DNA of 64,000 nt from Ditylenchus dipsaci. Lineage: Eukaryota; Nematoda; Chromadorea; Rhabditida; Anguinidae. The position numbers and the translations under genes are program-made. How positions within the stretch are numbered: position 1 is the first letter of the stretch; each line of letters begins with the position of its first letter. The notes under the pieces are model-generated. The model saw only the letters and a program-made list of their open reading frames with translations, searched no databases and was not told the origin of the DNA. Where the stretch lies: contig SADC01000707.1 in assembly GCA_004194705.1 (NCBI GenBank), forward strand, positions 496,001 to 560,000, in the 5' to 3' direction. This document shows positions 1 to 10,942 of the stretch, one piece after another.

Positions 1-6
1 CCTCGA

Positions 7-1301
7 TTTAACACTGGAACGGCTGATTGTAGCAAATGGTACGTCTTGTGCAGAATTTCAAGGGGAACACGATGCTGAAAGAAAAATTGGAAAAAAAATT
101 CCTCTAGGGGGTATGGTGCCTTTGTGAACCATCAATGTCACGATTTTGGACTATGCAACTTCAGAGGGGTAGATCATGTCAATTTCTTTAATAGATTTTT
201 ATAAATTTATGTGCAAAAGAAAGCGCAGATTACGAGCTCTCTAATGACATATCGTTGAGGTATTTATGACAGTCGAATAAATTTTTTTTGGCTTACAGAA
301 ACCATTGTTTTTTTTTTCTTTCAAAAACGTTGTTCATACCAAAATATGTACAAAAAAGTGCGCAAACGCCTTTTTTTAATTGCTGGTACATACCATTTGA
401 CAGAGCAGGAAAAACTGCACCAGAAAGTGCTTCGAAGTAAGCCAAAAGAAGGCTTTTTGAGTGTTTAGCGAAGTTCAAAAGTATATATCAAAAGGCATCT
501 TGACCTGAAACTTTGATTTTGCTGATCAAAACTGAAATCCTGACACCTTATTCGTGTTCAGCATGGTCGATTTACTTAAGAAACCGTTCTTTGATTACCT
601 CAATCACCGTCAAATTTCAAATCCCGCTTAAGACAAAAAAATTTAAATTCTAATTTTTCGGATTTTTAAATAAATTTTGTCTCGAGCGGAATTTGAAATT
701 TTACAGTGAGTGTCATAATTAAAGGATAGTTTCTCAATTAAATCGACCATGCTGAACACGAATCCGGTGTTAGAAGCTCAGTTTTGATCAGCAAAATCAA
801 AGTTTCAGGTCAAGATGCCTTTTGGTATATACTTTTGAACGTTCGCTAAACACTCAAAAAGCCTTCTTTTGGCTTAATTCGAAGCACTTTCTGGTGCAGT
901 TTTCCTGCTCTGTCAAATGGTATGTACCGGCAACTAAAAAAGGCGTTTGCGCACTTTTTTGTACATATTTTGGTATGAACAACGTTTTTGAAAGAAAAAA
1001 AACAATGGTTTCTGTAAGCCAAAAAAATTTCATTCGACTGTCATAAATACCTCAACGATATGTCATTAGAGAGCTCGTAATCTGCGCTTTCTTTTGCACA
1101 TAAATTTATAGAAATCTATTAAAGAAATTGACATGATCTAACCCTCTGAAGTTTCATAGGCAAAAATCGTGTCATTGATGGTTCAAAATGCACCATACCC
1201 TCTAGAGGTAACTTTTTTCCAATTTTTCTTTCACTATCGTGTTACCCTTGAGATTCTGCAAAAGACCACCATTCGCTACAATCAGCCGTTCCAGTGTTAA
1301 A
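7..1301. mobile_element. Long foldback element in the exportin-1 intron
   Basis: Almost the whole stretch is one inverted repeat. The left end reads TTTAACACTGGAACGGCTG and the right end is its complement, and the internal motif around 545-600 (GCATGGTCGATTTA) returns inverted near 740-755. Small open frames in both arms mirror each other and are by-products of the palindrome. A related foldback with similar ends (TTAACACGGGAA, GCAGAATTTCA) lies at 54855-55480. No transposase is seen, so it is a non-autonomous element of unknown class. Confidence 0.8.
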
Positions 1302-1438
1302 CACACTCCTTCATCAAGATCAGACTTTTCTGTTCTTTTTTTAAATTTTTATTTTTTTTGAACCAGTCTGTTTGGACATTAATATCGCCGGAGGGGTTAT
1401 TATAGAAAATAGGGTATAAAAATCTCTTAGAATCCTAC

Positions 1439-2063
1439 CTGCACTAACACTAGGTTAAGCTTTTGCAACAGCAGTTTCATACTCTCACTCTTCTCGGCAT
1501 CAGATGAAATGTCGAGGATCATTGAGACAATGTATCTGAAAAACTTTTATTGTGCTGTATTGTGCTTTTATATTCTTTTTGGCTACATGCTTATGTACGT
1601 GAACGGGACTTTTTAATTTTTTGCTTACCCTTTAATGCCTTCACACTGGTCTCTCGGAAGGGCCTTCCATCTGGTTTGGATTAGTTGTTCCAGAATTTGC
1701 AAGCCGAAATACTTGGTTTCAAGTAAGTTGCTGTATTCCAGGATGGCATCAACTGAGAACAAATTCAAGTAATAGTGAAAATTAATAAAGTTTAGAAAAC
1801 CTTTGGTCCAAGAATCAGGACTTTCTTTGAATCTGGCCAAATATCTGACGCTTCTTTCTGAATCTCTCCAGTAGCTCGGTTCATCAATGTGACCACCTAC
1901 AATTCGACTTATTTTTCTACACATGAGTGGAAAAGATGGTGTATTAGGGGTGCAATGAGTGGAAAAGAGGGTGTATTATTCACTTGTCAAGAGCAATCAC
2001 ATCGAACTGACCCTCTGTCTGAAGCAATTGCTGCTGGGCTTGACGCAAAGTTTCAATATCCAT
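1439..2063 (-). CDS. XPO1: Exportin-1 (CRM1/XPO1), N-terminal exons, 3' part beyond the window
   Basis: Nuclear export receptor that carries leucine-rich-signal cargo out of the nucleus with Ran-GTP. Four minus-strand exons are supported: 2063-1984 (start MDIETLRQAQQQ), 1916-1801, 1752-1629 and 1535-1439, joined in phases 2, 1 and 2 with GT-AG introns. The joined protein contains SPDSWTKVDAILEYS, LETKYFGLQILEQLIQTRWK and PRDQCEGIKG. These match the first HEAT repeat and importin-beta N-terminal region of XPO1 (human equivalents HPDAWTRVDTILEFS, TKYYGLQILENVIKTRWK, RNQCEGIKK). The last exon ends KLNLVLVQ, where XPO1 reads KLNMILVQ. All four exons are open with no frame correction. The gene continues past base 1; the next intron contains the 1.3 kb foldback. 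Family assignment is very secure; the start codon is likely because XPO1 begins about here. Confidence 0.93.
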
Positions 2064-2640
2064 TTTCACTGATTTAACACACTTTTTGCACGCGAAGATT
2101 CACACTCACACAAAATCAGACACTGAAATGTAATAAATAGTTGGACAAATATGAAAATGACTATTTCGAAATCTCGCAATTAAAAGTTTAAAAATTAATT
2201 TCACAAGATAATAGGGCAAAAGAAAGTCACTTGATATAAAGTTCTGTATTTTAAACTCCAAATAATTTTTATTTCTCAAGTTGACGTTTTTTAATATTAA
2301 GAGGCCACGAAGCAGTGGAATGGCATTTTTACTTGGAAAATTTAAAAATGTCATTTTTAAGCCAATCACAGTTTTTTTAGAAATTTTCATTTCCACACTG
2401 CTTTTTGGTGTAATAAAGTGACACTATAAGGCTATTGCACAGTCGGTTCAAAAAGTTGGTTTGCTACCTCAATTTTTGAAGAAGTTTACGAGTTCACATT
2501 TGACAGTCTGGCTCTAAAATCGCAAAGATTCTGATTTTCCCAGTCGTTTTCTACTAGCTAAAAAATTTCGGCTTATGAAAAATAAAACTCAAAATAGTAG
2601 CCCAATTTTTCAAAATCACAGGCCACTATATTCAAGTAAT
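2064..2640. other. Upstream flank of exportin-1, nothing recognised
   Basis: AT-rich sequence upstream of the minus-strand exportin-1 start. It presumably contains the promoter, but no defined element could be picked out. A short minus-strand open frame here shows no similarity I recognise. Confidence 0.4.
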
Positions 2641-2643
2641 GTT

Positions 2644-3287
2644 TTTAAAGGAGCGTGTCCGTGCGTTTTAAAAAACTTAAGGCGGGGACTATCAATTTTT
2701 TTTTAAACTGTTCTATTTTTGGTGCATAGACGTTTCTCGAAAATGAAACTTTTTTCATTTTCGAGAAACGTTTCTTGAATTTGAAACTCAAAAGAGTAAA
2801 ATATCTCTAGGGGTATATATGTATACCTGTAAAGATACTTATTTAGACATATTAAGGGTATTTGGCCGCTTCGCGGCCAAAGACCAGCACACTCCACATT
2901 GCAAGGGATAGGGTACATACATGTGTTAACCCTGACCCTTGCAATGTGGAATATGCTAGACTTTGGCCATCACATTCAGCCAAATACCCTTGATATGTCT
3001 AAATAAGTATCTCCATATATACCCTTAGAGATATTTTACTCTTTTGAGTTTCAAATTCGAGAAACGTTCTCGAAAATGAAAAAAGTTTCATTTTCGAGAA
3101 ACGTCTATACCCCCTATTTTTCACTCATTTTGCGTCAAATCTGATATTAATGACCTCATGCTACTTTTAAAACTAGACAGTAAACTAAAAAAATCTATCT
3201 GATAACGAATTTAAAAACTTGTCCAGAAAGAAAAGAAGTGCTGGTCCCCGCGTTTCTCCGTGTCGAGCACGGGCATGCTCCTTTAAA
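2644..3287. mobile_element. Foldback MITE with TTTAAAGG(A/G)GC ends
   Basis: Left end TTTAAAGGAGCGTGTCCGTG is mirrored at 3269-3287 (CACGGGCATGCTCCTTTAAA). The arms pair over most of the length with a centre near 2925, including an internal TTTCTCGAAAATGAAA palindrome in each arm. Ends of the type TTTAAAGGGGCATGC recur at 8628, 13344, 13600, 51977, 54265 and 54790, so this is one family. The TTTAAA flank resembles the TTAA target of piggyBac-type elements, but that is only suggestive. Confidence 0.75.
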
Positions 3288-3289
3288 TG

Positions 3290-3915
3290 GCAAAATTATT
3301 CAGTTTTTATAAAACAACCAACAAAACAGAGTTTGACATTTGTGCTGTAAAAGCGTGCAAATATCGCTCTGTTTGCGACGTTTAGGACCAGACTGCTTAA
3401 ACAGTTTCACTAAAAGTCTTTGAGATCAGGGGGAAAAAGGTGTCGGATCATAAGCGATAACGAACTTGAAGTGGAGAATGAAAGGGACATAAAAAACCCG
3501 AAATTTCAACAGAAAAATAAGACAATTTACACCAATAAAAATATTCGCAAAAAAATTCAAAAAGTTTTAATTTTTGTTACCCTAAATAATGCTGAAATTT
3601 GGTCATATCTTTTTTATCAAAATCTTTTCCTCTAAAATCAAAAGTTATCTGATAGCCGACGGTCAAATATACAGATTTTCAAAAATATGGATTCGCAAAC
3701 AATTGTTTTTTGCTTTTGAACCATCCACCTTGACTACTATCCAAGTGGAATAATTCTTAAAATTTATTTTGAACTATTATATTTTCAAAAAATCACGCGC
3801 TCCTCAATGTTTCCGACGGCAAAATTATTTTCAAGGATATGTTTTCATAATACAAAGGAAGGCGCAAGCGAAAAGGTTTTCGTTCTGTGACAAAGAATAT
3901 TTTTCAAATTGGATT
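3290..3915. other. AT-rich stretch without a recognised gene
   Basis: A lysine- and asparagine-rich open frame of 71 codons at 3420-3635 has no splice context or recognisable domain, and is typical of chance frames in AT-rich DNA. Nothing else stands out. Confidence 0.4.
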
Positions 3916-3918
3916 TCA

Positions 3919-4461
3919 GGTACTCATTTACCCTGACCCCCCCCCCCCATTTGGTATTTTTTGAAAATGACCTAAAATAACTCTTTAAGCAATTTTTTCT
4001 ACTCAACAAGATGAAAGAAGCATTTCTGAACACTTTCTTAATAAAATATGTGAGAAAATCTACCTCCCACATCTCAGAAGTAGATGGCCTTTTTAATGGA
4101 TTTTCGATCAAATTTTAGCCTTTTCACAGCAAATGAAGCCATAAGTTCTAGATTTTGGAAAGGTTTTTACTTTCTGTTTCCTACAGTATAAACTCCGGTT
4201 TTTAAAGACTCTTAAAATAAAAAAAACCTATATTTTTTCACAGGTTCAGTTAGAATCACCAAAGCGACCCTGGAATATTTTCAAAAGACCATCTCACTCT
4301 GAGAGGTGGAAGGAATTGTCCTCACAAAATTCAATATTTTTAGTTTAGAAAGTGTTCAAAAATGCTTTTTTCATCCTGTTAAGCAATACAAGTTAGCTTA
4401 AAGAATAATTTTGGTTCATTTTCAAAAAATTTAAAATGGGGGGTCAGCGTAAATAAGTACC
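3919..4461. mobile_element. Foldback element with CCCTGACCCC ends
   Basis: Left end GGTACTCATTTACCCTGACC plus a C-run is mirrored by GGTCAGCGTAAATAAGTACC at the right. The arms pair through TTTTGAAAATGACC and the Lys-rich middle. The same element, with two later insertions, occurs at about 13300-14100. Confidence 0.75.
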
Positions 4462-7400
4462 GAATTTCAACATCCGTTTGTGTTTGCTAAATAGTTTTCT
4501 CTAATAACAGAAACTAGACAAGATAGCGACCGCTATCTTGTCACCTTGGGTCAAAATTTAACTGCATACCTCGGACTGGTACATGGACGTAGCCGGGGTC
4601 GTAGCCACATGAACGTAGCCATGGCATAGATAAAAAAAATTCAGCCTTCGCTAGTATGGTGGATATTTTTAATTTTAAACAAAAACTTTTGAACTTTTTA
4701 TTCTTTTGTCAAATTCTCTCACACTTCTTGTCATAAAAATGTGGCCAAAGCGGAAACATTTTCAGTCATTTTTAGATGGGTGTGTATTTGATGGATCACT
4801 CCACCAGATTTTATCTTTTTATTTCCGAAACAAAATTTGAGAAATCCAGGGCCATAAGCTTATTATTGATCATTTTCGCCGTTGCATCACCAAACAAGAT
4901 ATTGGGCTTCAAACTAACACTACTATTACATCCCTTTCCTTTTTTTCAATGTTGCAAAGGCTGTTCAGGGAGTTATTAATTAATCATTAATAGAATTTGG
5001 AGTGCCTTTATATTCAATGTTTTTGCCGTATGGACCAGTAATTTGAGTCAAACTTAAAGTCGATGGTCATTATCTTTTGCTTGATGAATAATAATAAGGG
5101 ATTACTAAAGGCTTAAATCATATATTAAGATTTATTGTTCAATTCTCAGTTCTTTAACATGGTCTTAAAAGACGAGCACATTTATGAACCCAATTTTAGT
5201 CTGTCTTTGTAACAAAGAATAGTTTCATCTAGTTTTACTAAGTCGACCTAAAGTGTTTTGCTTGGTTTTGAAATGTAATCTGGAGTCATTAATATATGAC
5301 TCGATGCAAGATTAATGCAAAATTGATAGGTTTAAAATATTTTGCTGTTCCACGAACTCTCGCACGGCATATTTTTTATTTTAAACACAACATAAGATCA
5401 ATGTGCATATTTTCGGTTTTCAAAAAAGGGCAGATAGCCTTTGTTTTGATTGATTAGGTAGTTTTTTGCATACTTTTTTTCTTTTTTCGCCAACAGCAAC
5501 ATAATTTTTACCAAGAAATAGCTTTATTGGGTGCTATGTTATGGGTTTTCATGAAATACTCCGAATAGGTGATACACGGAAACACCGAAATTGTTAGAGT
5601 AATCAATACTTGGATACTTTACTTGAGTAACAGAACATTGAAAAAACCACTTTCGCAGAAAGTATTTTAATATCAATGTGAAATTTACGAGTCAAACCTG
5701 CACAGATATTTACATTGTCGGATCCTGTAGGGTGAGGCCTAAAAATCGCTACAGTTTTGAATAGGGTTGTCTGCTCGGCGTCATGCACTTTTGGATTTTC
5801 TCATTTTTAGCTCTGATTTTATGGTACTTTTTGGTCTCTACGATCGCGAAAATGACAGTCAATTTTTACTAAAGATTTCACGATTTTATATGCCATGCAC
5901 GTTTAGCCCATTATTGCCGGCTAGTAATAAAACTTACGAAAAATTGCCTTCAATCCCCATGCTGAGATTTTTAATTTTGACGAAAATCCCGGCATTAATG
6001 GGGTAATAGAGAATATACGGTAAGACTTTTTCAGTCGTCTGAAAAATTTGCGAGTTCGATTTTAGCTCGAATCAAGCATACAGACCACATGTATCTTACT
6101 TCTTGATCGAAATTTTTGAGTGGGTTTAGACCTTTTTGTTGTTTTCGGTCTATAAGTCATCAATGACTAATTCGGAAAAGAATAGTCCTATTGTTGTTTT
6201 CACTGAATTGTTTCCATAGTTTTGACTCTCTTGATGTATTGGGTGATTAGTCATTTAGTTTTTAAAACTACATGCTTGTTTTTCTATATTCTTCATCTCT
6301 GAACTTTAAACCTACGTTTTTCGAATTTAGTATAAATTGTCTAGAAAAACATGACACCTTAGATAAAAGAGATTAAAATTTGACTTTTTTCACTGGTTTC
6401 TAGGGCAAAACAACCTGAAAGATTATCTTAAAAAGATGGTATTTGAGGCTCTTTTTGTCCACTTCCAGCGATCAAAAACACGGTCGAATACCTTCAATAA
6501 TTCCTAGGTTTTCGCCTATTTTCACCCTATATTCTGATATATTTTGTTATATTTATTTATTTACAAGATTTCATATAAGTTTTTGACACAGTGTAATATT
6601 TTTATGCAGCTAACCCTGAGAAACAGTACAAACCCATAGAAAATAAGGCGTTTATCTTGGTTCCTCAAGGCAAAACGTCAAATTTTGATTATTTTTTTTA
6701 GGAATGTCTGGCTGCCAGCCGAAAAAGCATGTGTTCTAGTATAATAAAGTAAGAAAACCTCGAAAAAATAGTCAAAATCCATTTTTGGGAAAAGGTTATA
6801 GAAACTCCTGTCGAAACATTTATAAAATAATAAATAATAAACAAACAGATAAAAGACTATCAGCGGCACAAATTCTTTCTCCACTCTTATTTTTACCTGA
6901 AAGAGTCTACGAAACTTTACATGTTTTAGTTCGATCTTGTGATTGGGAAGATGGGAGTACTCTTTTTACTCATCTTCAATCTGTTGTCAACAGAAATTCG
7001 TCTTGTTCAAGTATTAATTAATAAAAAACAAATCCATTTTTCTAAATGCATCTTTGCTTAAACAAATTGAAATGTTCAGGCATGACTTCTTGAATTTCTA
7101 CTCGTTTGAAGAGAAGTATTGCTGGAGAGTGGCAGCCCCTCGCCTAAATCCGTAGTTACATGTGCCAGCAGCTCTTTTCCACTTTTGCTCTCAGATTTCT
7201 CTTTTTCCCAAAAACAGAACGAGCATGCGAAAGGCAAATTTAGAGTGATTTTCTCTTTTTTTAACAAGCATTCGTTTTTTGGGTGCATATATTTCTGGCA
7301 ATTTGTTTTTTTTCTGATAAAAACTTTGAAAAATACAAATTTCTTGCTTCTTTCAATTTCGAAAATCATTCGATAGAATTTGCTAGCTTGTTAAATTGAT

Positions 7401-7708
7401 GAGATCGCTTAGCTTGTTGAGATCCTCTCAGCTACGCGATAACTTAAAAAAAATTCTAAAATAGAGACAAAAATTCAAGGAAAAATGCAAATAGAAAATT
7501 AGAGGGCAGAATTAATAAGTTCGCGGGCAAATGTTTTTATATTTTTCATTAATTCGGGACTTTTTCGAACAACTTTCAAAATTTCCTCCAAACATAATTT
7601 TCCTAATTGACAGAGAGATACCAAAACATAAAAAATACAAATACACCAAAGGCGTTACTTTTTTTTTGTCAAAAATAAAACCAACATAGATTTATGGACT
7701 ACCTAATA
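4462..7708. other. Long stretch with no convincing gene
   Basis: A perfect hairpin (GACAAGATAGCG / CGCTATCTTGTC) sits at about 4518-4545. The 67-codon frame at 4776-4979 follows a TTTTTAG-like acceptor but has no known domain. At 6785-7021 a plus-strand frame ends in ...RSCDWEDGSTLF...SSIN with an AATAAA just after the stop. It could be a terminal exon, but I cannot assign it. The rest is AT-rich sequence without visible structure. Confidence 0.35.
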
Positions 7709-8377
7709 CAGGGTGGACCTTTATTTTGGGAAGATTTGAAACGCCCATAAATTTTTAAATTAAACCCTTAATAGACTATTGAAAAGTGCTATGCTACCCG
7801 TTTTTTGACATCGAAATAAATAATTTACTGAGACTTTGCGCTGAGATATGGGCAGTTAAACAAAAAATCACTTATGTTATAATTTCCACCTGAATGTGGA
7901 AATAAACCTAAATTTTCAAAATTTCCACTATAAGCATTTTATCTAGAGCTAAAAAACCTATATTACGGTGTTGAGATATGGCCTTATGAAAAAATCCGTG
8001 AAAAAAATTTAAGCCAAGAAAACTCGAAGTTCGCTTATTTTCGCAGGATTTTTTTCAAAAAGCTATATCTCAATATTCTTACATGCGAAAAAATTCTGTA
8101 AAGTGGGTTTTGCAGGTCTTGATCTGCGCTACAACATTATTTTAAAATTCTATAAGAGTACCTCACAAATTATCAAAATTGTGACTACTAAAGCTTGCAC
8201 GTTCTTAAAAATGTCATCTTTGCTTTGAATGATCATATCTCAGTGTAAATCTCAGGAAATCATTTATTTTGGTGTCAAACAAAACAACAGTTATGAGCTA
8301 TTGAAAGGTATCACTGGAGTCTAACATTTTAAAATTCACGGGCTTTTTAAATCTTCCCAAAATAAAAGTCCACCCTG
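7709..8377. mobile_element. Mariner-like MITE, TA-flanked
   Basis: Both ends carry CAGGGTGGAC(T)TTTATTTTGGG in inverted orientation, immediately flanked by TA on each side. This is the target-site signature of Tc1/mariner elements. The interior is largely self-complementary (repeated 'atatctca' and AAAACCTATATTAC blocks), and no transposase is visible. Confidence 0.82.
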
Positions 8378-8984
8378 TAGTTCTATGCTCTCGGATATAA
8401 ATTAAATAAAATTTTTAGAATAAAAAAGTTAAATTGTTTAAATTAGATTTCATTTAGTGAACCTCCTCTTTTTATATTATTCTCTTCCTGCTTTTTTGCG
8501 GTCAATCAATGAGGAAATATGAGCCTAAAATGAGTCCAAGTTTTTTTATTTGTCGTTTTTATATCTTTTAGATTACTGGGGAAGGTTATGCACCATTTTC
8601 ACTAGGTCTCGGTGCAATAGTGCACTTAAAGGGGTATGCCACGCTAATAAGAGGTGGTGCTCAGGAAATCAAAAAATTTTCCCAATCATTGAACTTCTAG
8701 CCCCAGTTCACAAAACTTTGTTAAATTCCATCTTCTAGGTTTGACAGAAGTGACCAAGTCAAAAAATGACCGAAAACCACAGGGGAGACCAAGGCGAACG
8801 AAAATATTTTTTTTTTCGGAAAAATGTCCTTCCCACACTTTTTCGCCTTTCTATCGCTTTTAGGGCGTTAAACATACTTTGCCCTAGAAAAAACGCACTG
8901 GACTACCCAAATATTGTACTTTAGCCTTTGACTGTACTTAATTTTTAGATATATTTCGGTACACAGTCTGCTTTTTGCTATTCT

Positions 8985-9392
8985 CCTCGATCACATAGGC
9001 GAGTCGAGGTCGAGCTCGTGTTTTCTCAACCTTTTTGGTGATTAGTATGAACTTTTTCTCTACTTTTTGTCAATCTTTATATACCAAACGAAAGCTTAGA
9101 TTCTGAGCTATCTTCTACATGGGAAATTATTTCATTGATGTAACAAAGATGTATGTAAAAGCACAAAAGATGGAGGCTGGTCGAGGTACTTCGACCAGGA
9201 CCTCGACCACCATAAACATCACATTTACTTTTGTCACGATAATGAAATAATTTTTGATGTAGAAGATAGCTTAGAGTCCAAGCTTTCGTTTGGTATATAA
9301 AAAAATGGCAAAAAAGTATAGAAAATTTTTCTCTGATCACCAAGAGATTGAAAAAACACGAGCTCGACCTCGACTCGCCTATGTGAGCACCG
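8985..9392. repeat. Palindromic repeat with CGAGTCGAGGTCGAGC arms
   Basis: ACATAGGCGAGTCGAGGTCG at about 8992 is mirrored by CGACCTCGACTCGCCTATGT at about 9365-9384. The arms extend through TATACCAAACGAAAGC and TAGAAGATAGC, with the centre near 9190 (GGTCGAGG...CCTCGACC). It is non-coding. Confidence 0.75.
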
Positions 9393-10690
9393 GGATTGTG
9401 TCTACAAATCTTGGATTCTTTAAAAAAAATTGCCAGCACAATTGCCTTATAAAAAATAATTGTAAAATAGGTACTTTTATTGAGCTTTTAATCAAAAAGT
9501 TAGAAAAGGTGGATATGAACGGTAATCCTTCTAGGAGCTCCATCTAGTCGCCTGCTCCACTTGTTTCTAATTGAATTAGTAGTATATATATTCAGTTATG
9601 TCAAGTAATTGGACTCAGCCATACATCTGCCTTGCCCCACATTTTAATCTCTTGGATGCTGCAAGTGTTTGTAATTAGCCTAAAAGTCCTAGTCACTTTT
9701 GTGCACCCACATGTCCATCTTTTGTTGACTAGTAGCAAACTAGCTGTCTTTCAGTACTGTTGCATATTTAGCTGTGCTTTTCCCACGTTCCAAACCATGA
9801 CATTTAGACAGGTGTGTGGATTTGTTGCAAACAAATGGAAACATTAGCTGGCCGGAAAAGATCCACCTTCTTAGACTTGTGAGTGGGTAAACTTTAGGGC
9901 GGAAATATGTGGAGTGTGTTTTGAAAATATATTTGGAGATAATTTTGCTTTTCTAAGCATAGTTTAAACTCATTTTGCTGGTGTCTGAGCGAAAAACTTC
10001 AAAATATTTGTGTTAAAAATCTTTGTGTCTTGTAAATTAGCCTAAAAGTCTTAGTCATTTTTGTGCACTCACTTTGTGCACTCTGTAAAAAAGCTCAAAT
10101 TGGGCCCTCAAAAGTTTGAATTTCACCAATAATTTTTATTTTGACGTTTATATTTCGTTATATTCGTTTATATACTTTTATATTTTGAATCTTGACTTTT
10201 TAATAAGCTATCAAAATTCGCTGAGTAACTTGCAAACTTTAGAGATCAAGAGGTTTTTAAAAATAGACGTCAATTTTTCGATTAGAAAGCCAAGATCCAA
10301 GGCTAATGCACTAAGAAAAACAAGAAAACTTTGAGGGCGAATTTCATACATAGTCATCTGTAAAACTGATTGAATAACTTCATGGATCTAGCAACTTTTC
10401 GTTTTTTTTGAAATTTCTTCATGCTTGTAAAAAATGATCATTCAAGACAAATCTTTTGATTGTGAACAGTTTTTATCTTCTAGTAAAGCCACATGGGCTT
10501 TATTTTTCAGCCTCCGTTCAAAATGCAACTTTTCGAGAGTTTTGAGAGGCCGTGTCATGTAAAATTATTTTTCAGGTTCATTATTCGTTCGCTAATATGA
10601 CAGACAAAAATGGATAAAGTCATCTGCGTTTTACCTATTGATTGCTGGAATTGCTCTAAAATATCTTGACTGATTTCCAATCGGCCAAAG

Positions 10691-10942
10691 ATGATTCAAT
10701 TAATTGTCTTTTATGTTGTTTTGACACGAAATACCACTAGCTCAGCCATCCAGTTACTGCTCCTTGTGTTTGCCCTTTGGGATGTGGTAGGTAACCCAGC
10801 CACCACTCCATTCCTCTTTTCTTCAAGCACAACAGCAGTGCCAGCATTAGCAACCAAAACCACTGGCATAACCACATCGACGATCACCAATAAGAACACT
10901 GATACAGACAAATTGTCTTCTTCTGAGACGCAATCCAAAATG
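10691..10942 (+). CDS. Receptor exon 1: signal peptide and Thr/Ser-rich leader
   Basis: Opens with MIQLIVFYVVL and a second hydrophobic run (QLLLLVFALWDVVG), followed by a Thr/Ser-rich segment (TTGITTSTITNKNTD). The donor GTTTAT is weak, but its phase 0 fits the next exon. The N-terminal extension is not conserved in the family, so this exon rests on position, signal peptide and phase. Confidence 0.6.

Noticed and set aside
293..1046. Open frames on both strands at 293-478 and 822-1046
   Set aside because: They are mirror images in the two arms of the 1.3 kb foldback and have no splice or domain support.
4776..4979. Small secreted or membrane protein gene
   Set aside because: Only a chance acceptor-like TTTTTAG upstream; composition matches random AT-rich frames.
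7076..7376. Overlapping frames on both strands near 7100-7370
   Set aside because: Both strands open by composition; no splice sites, domain or conservation visible.
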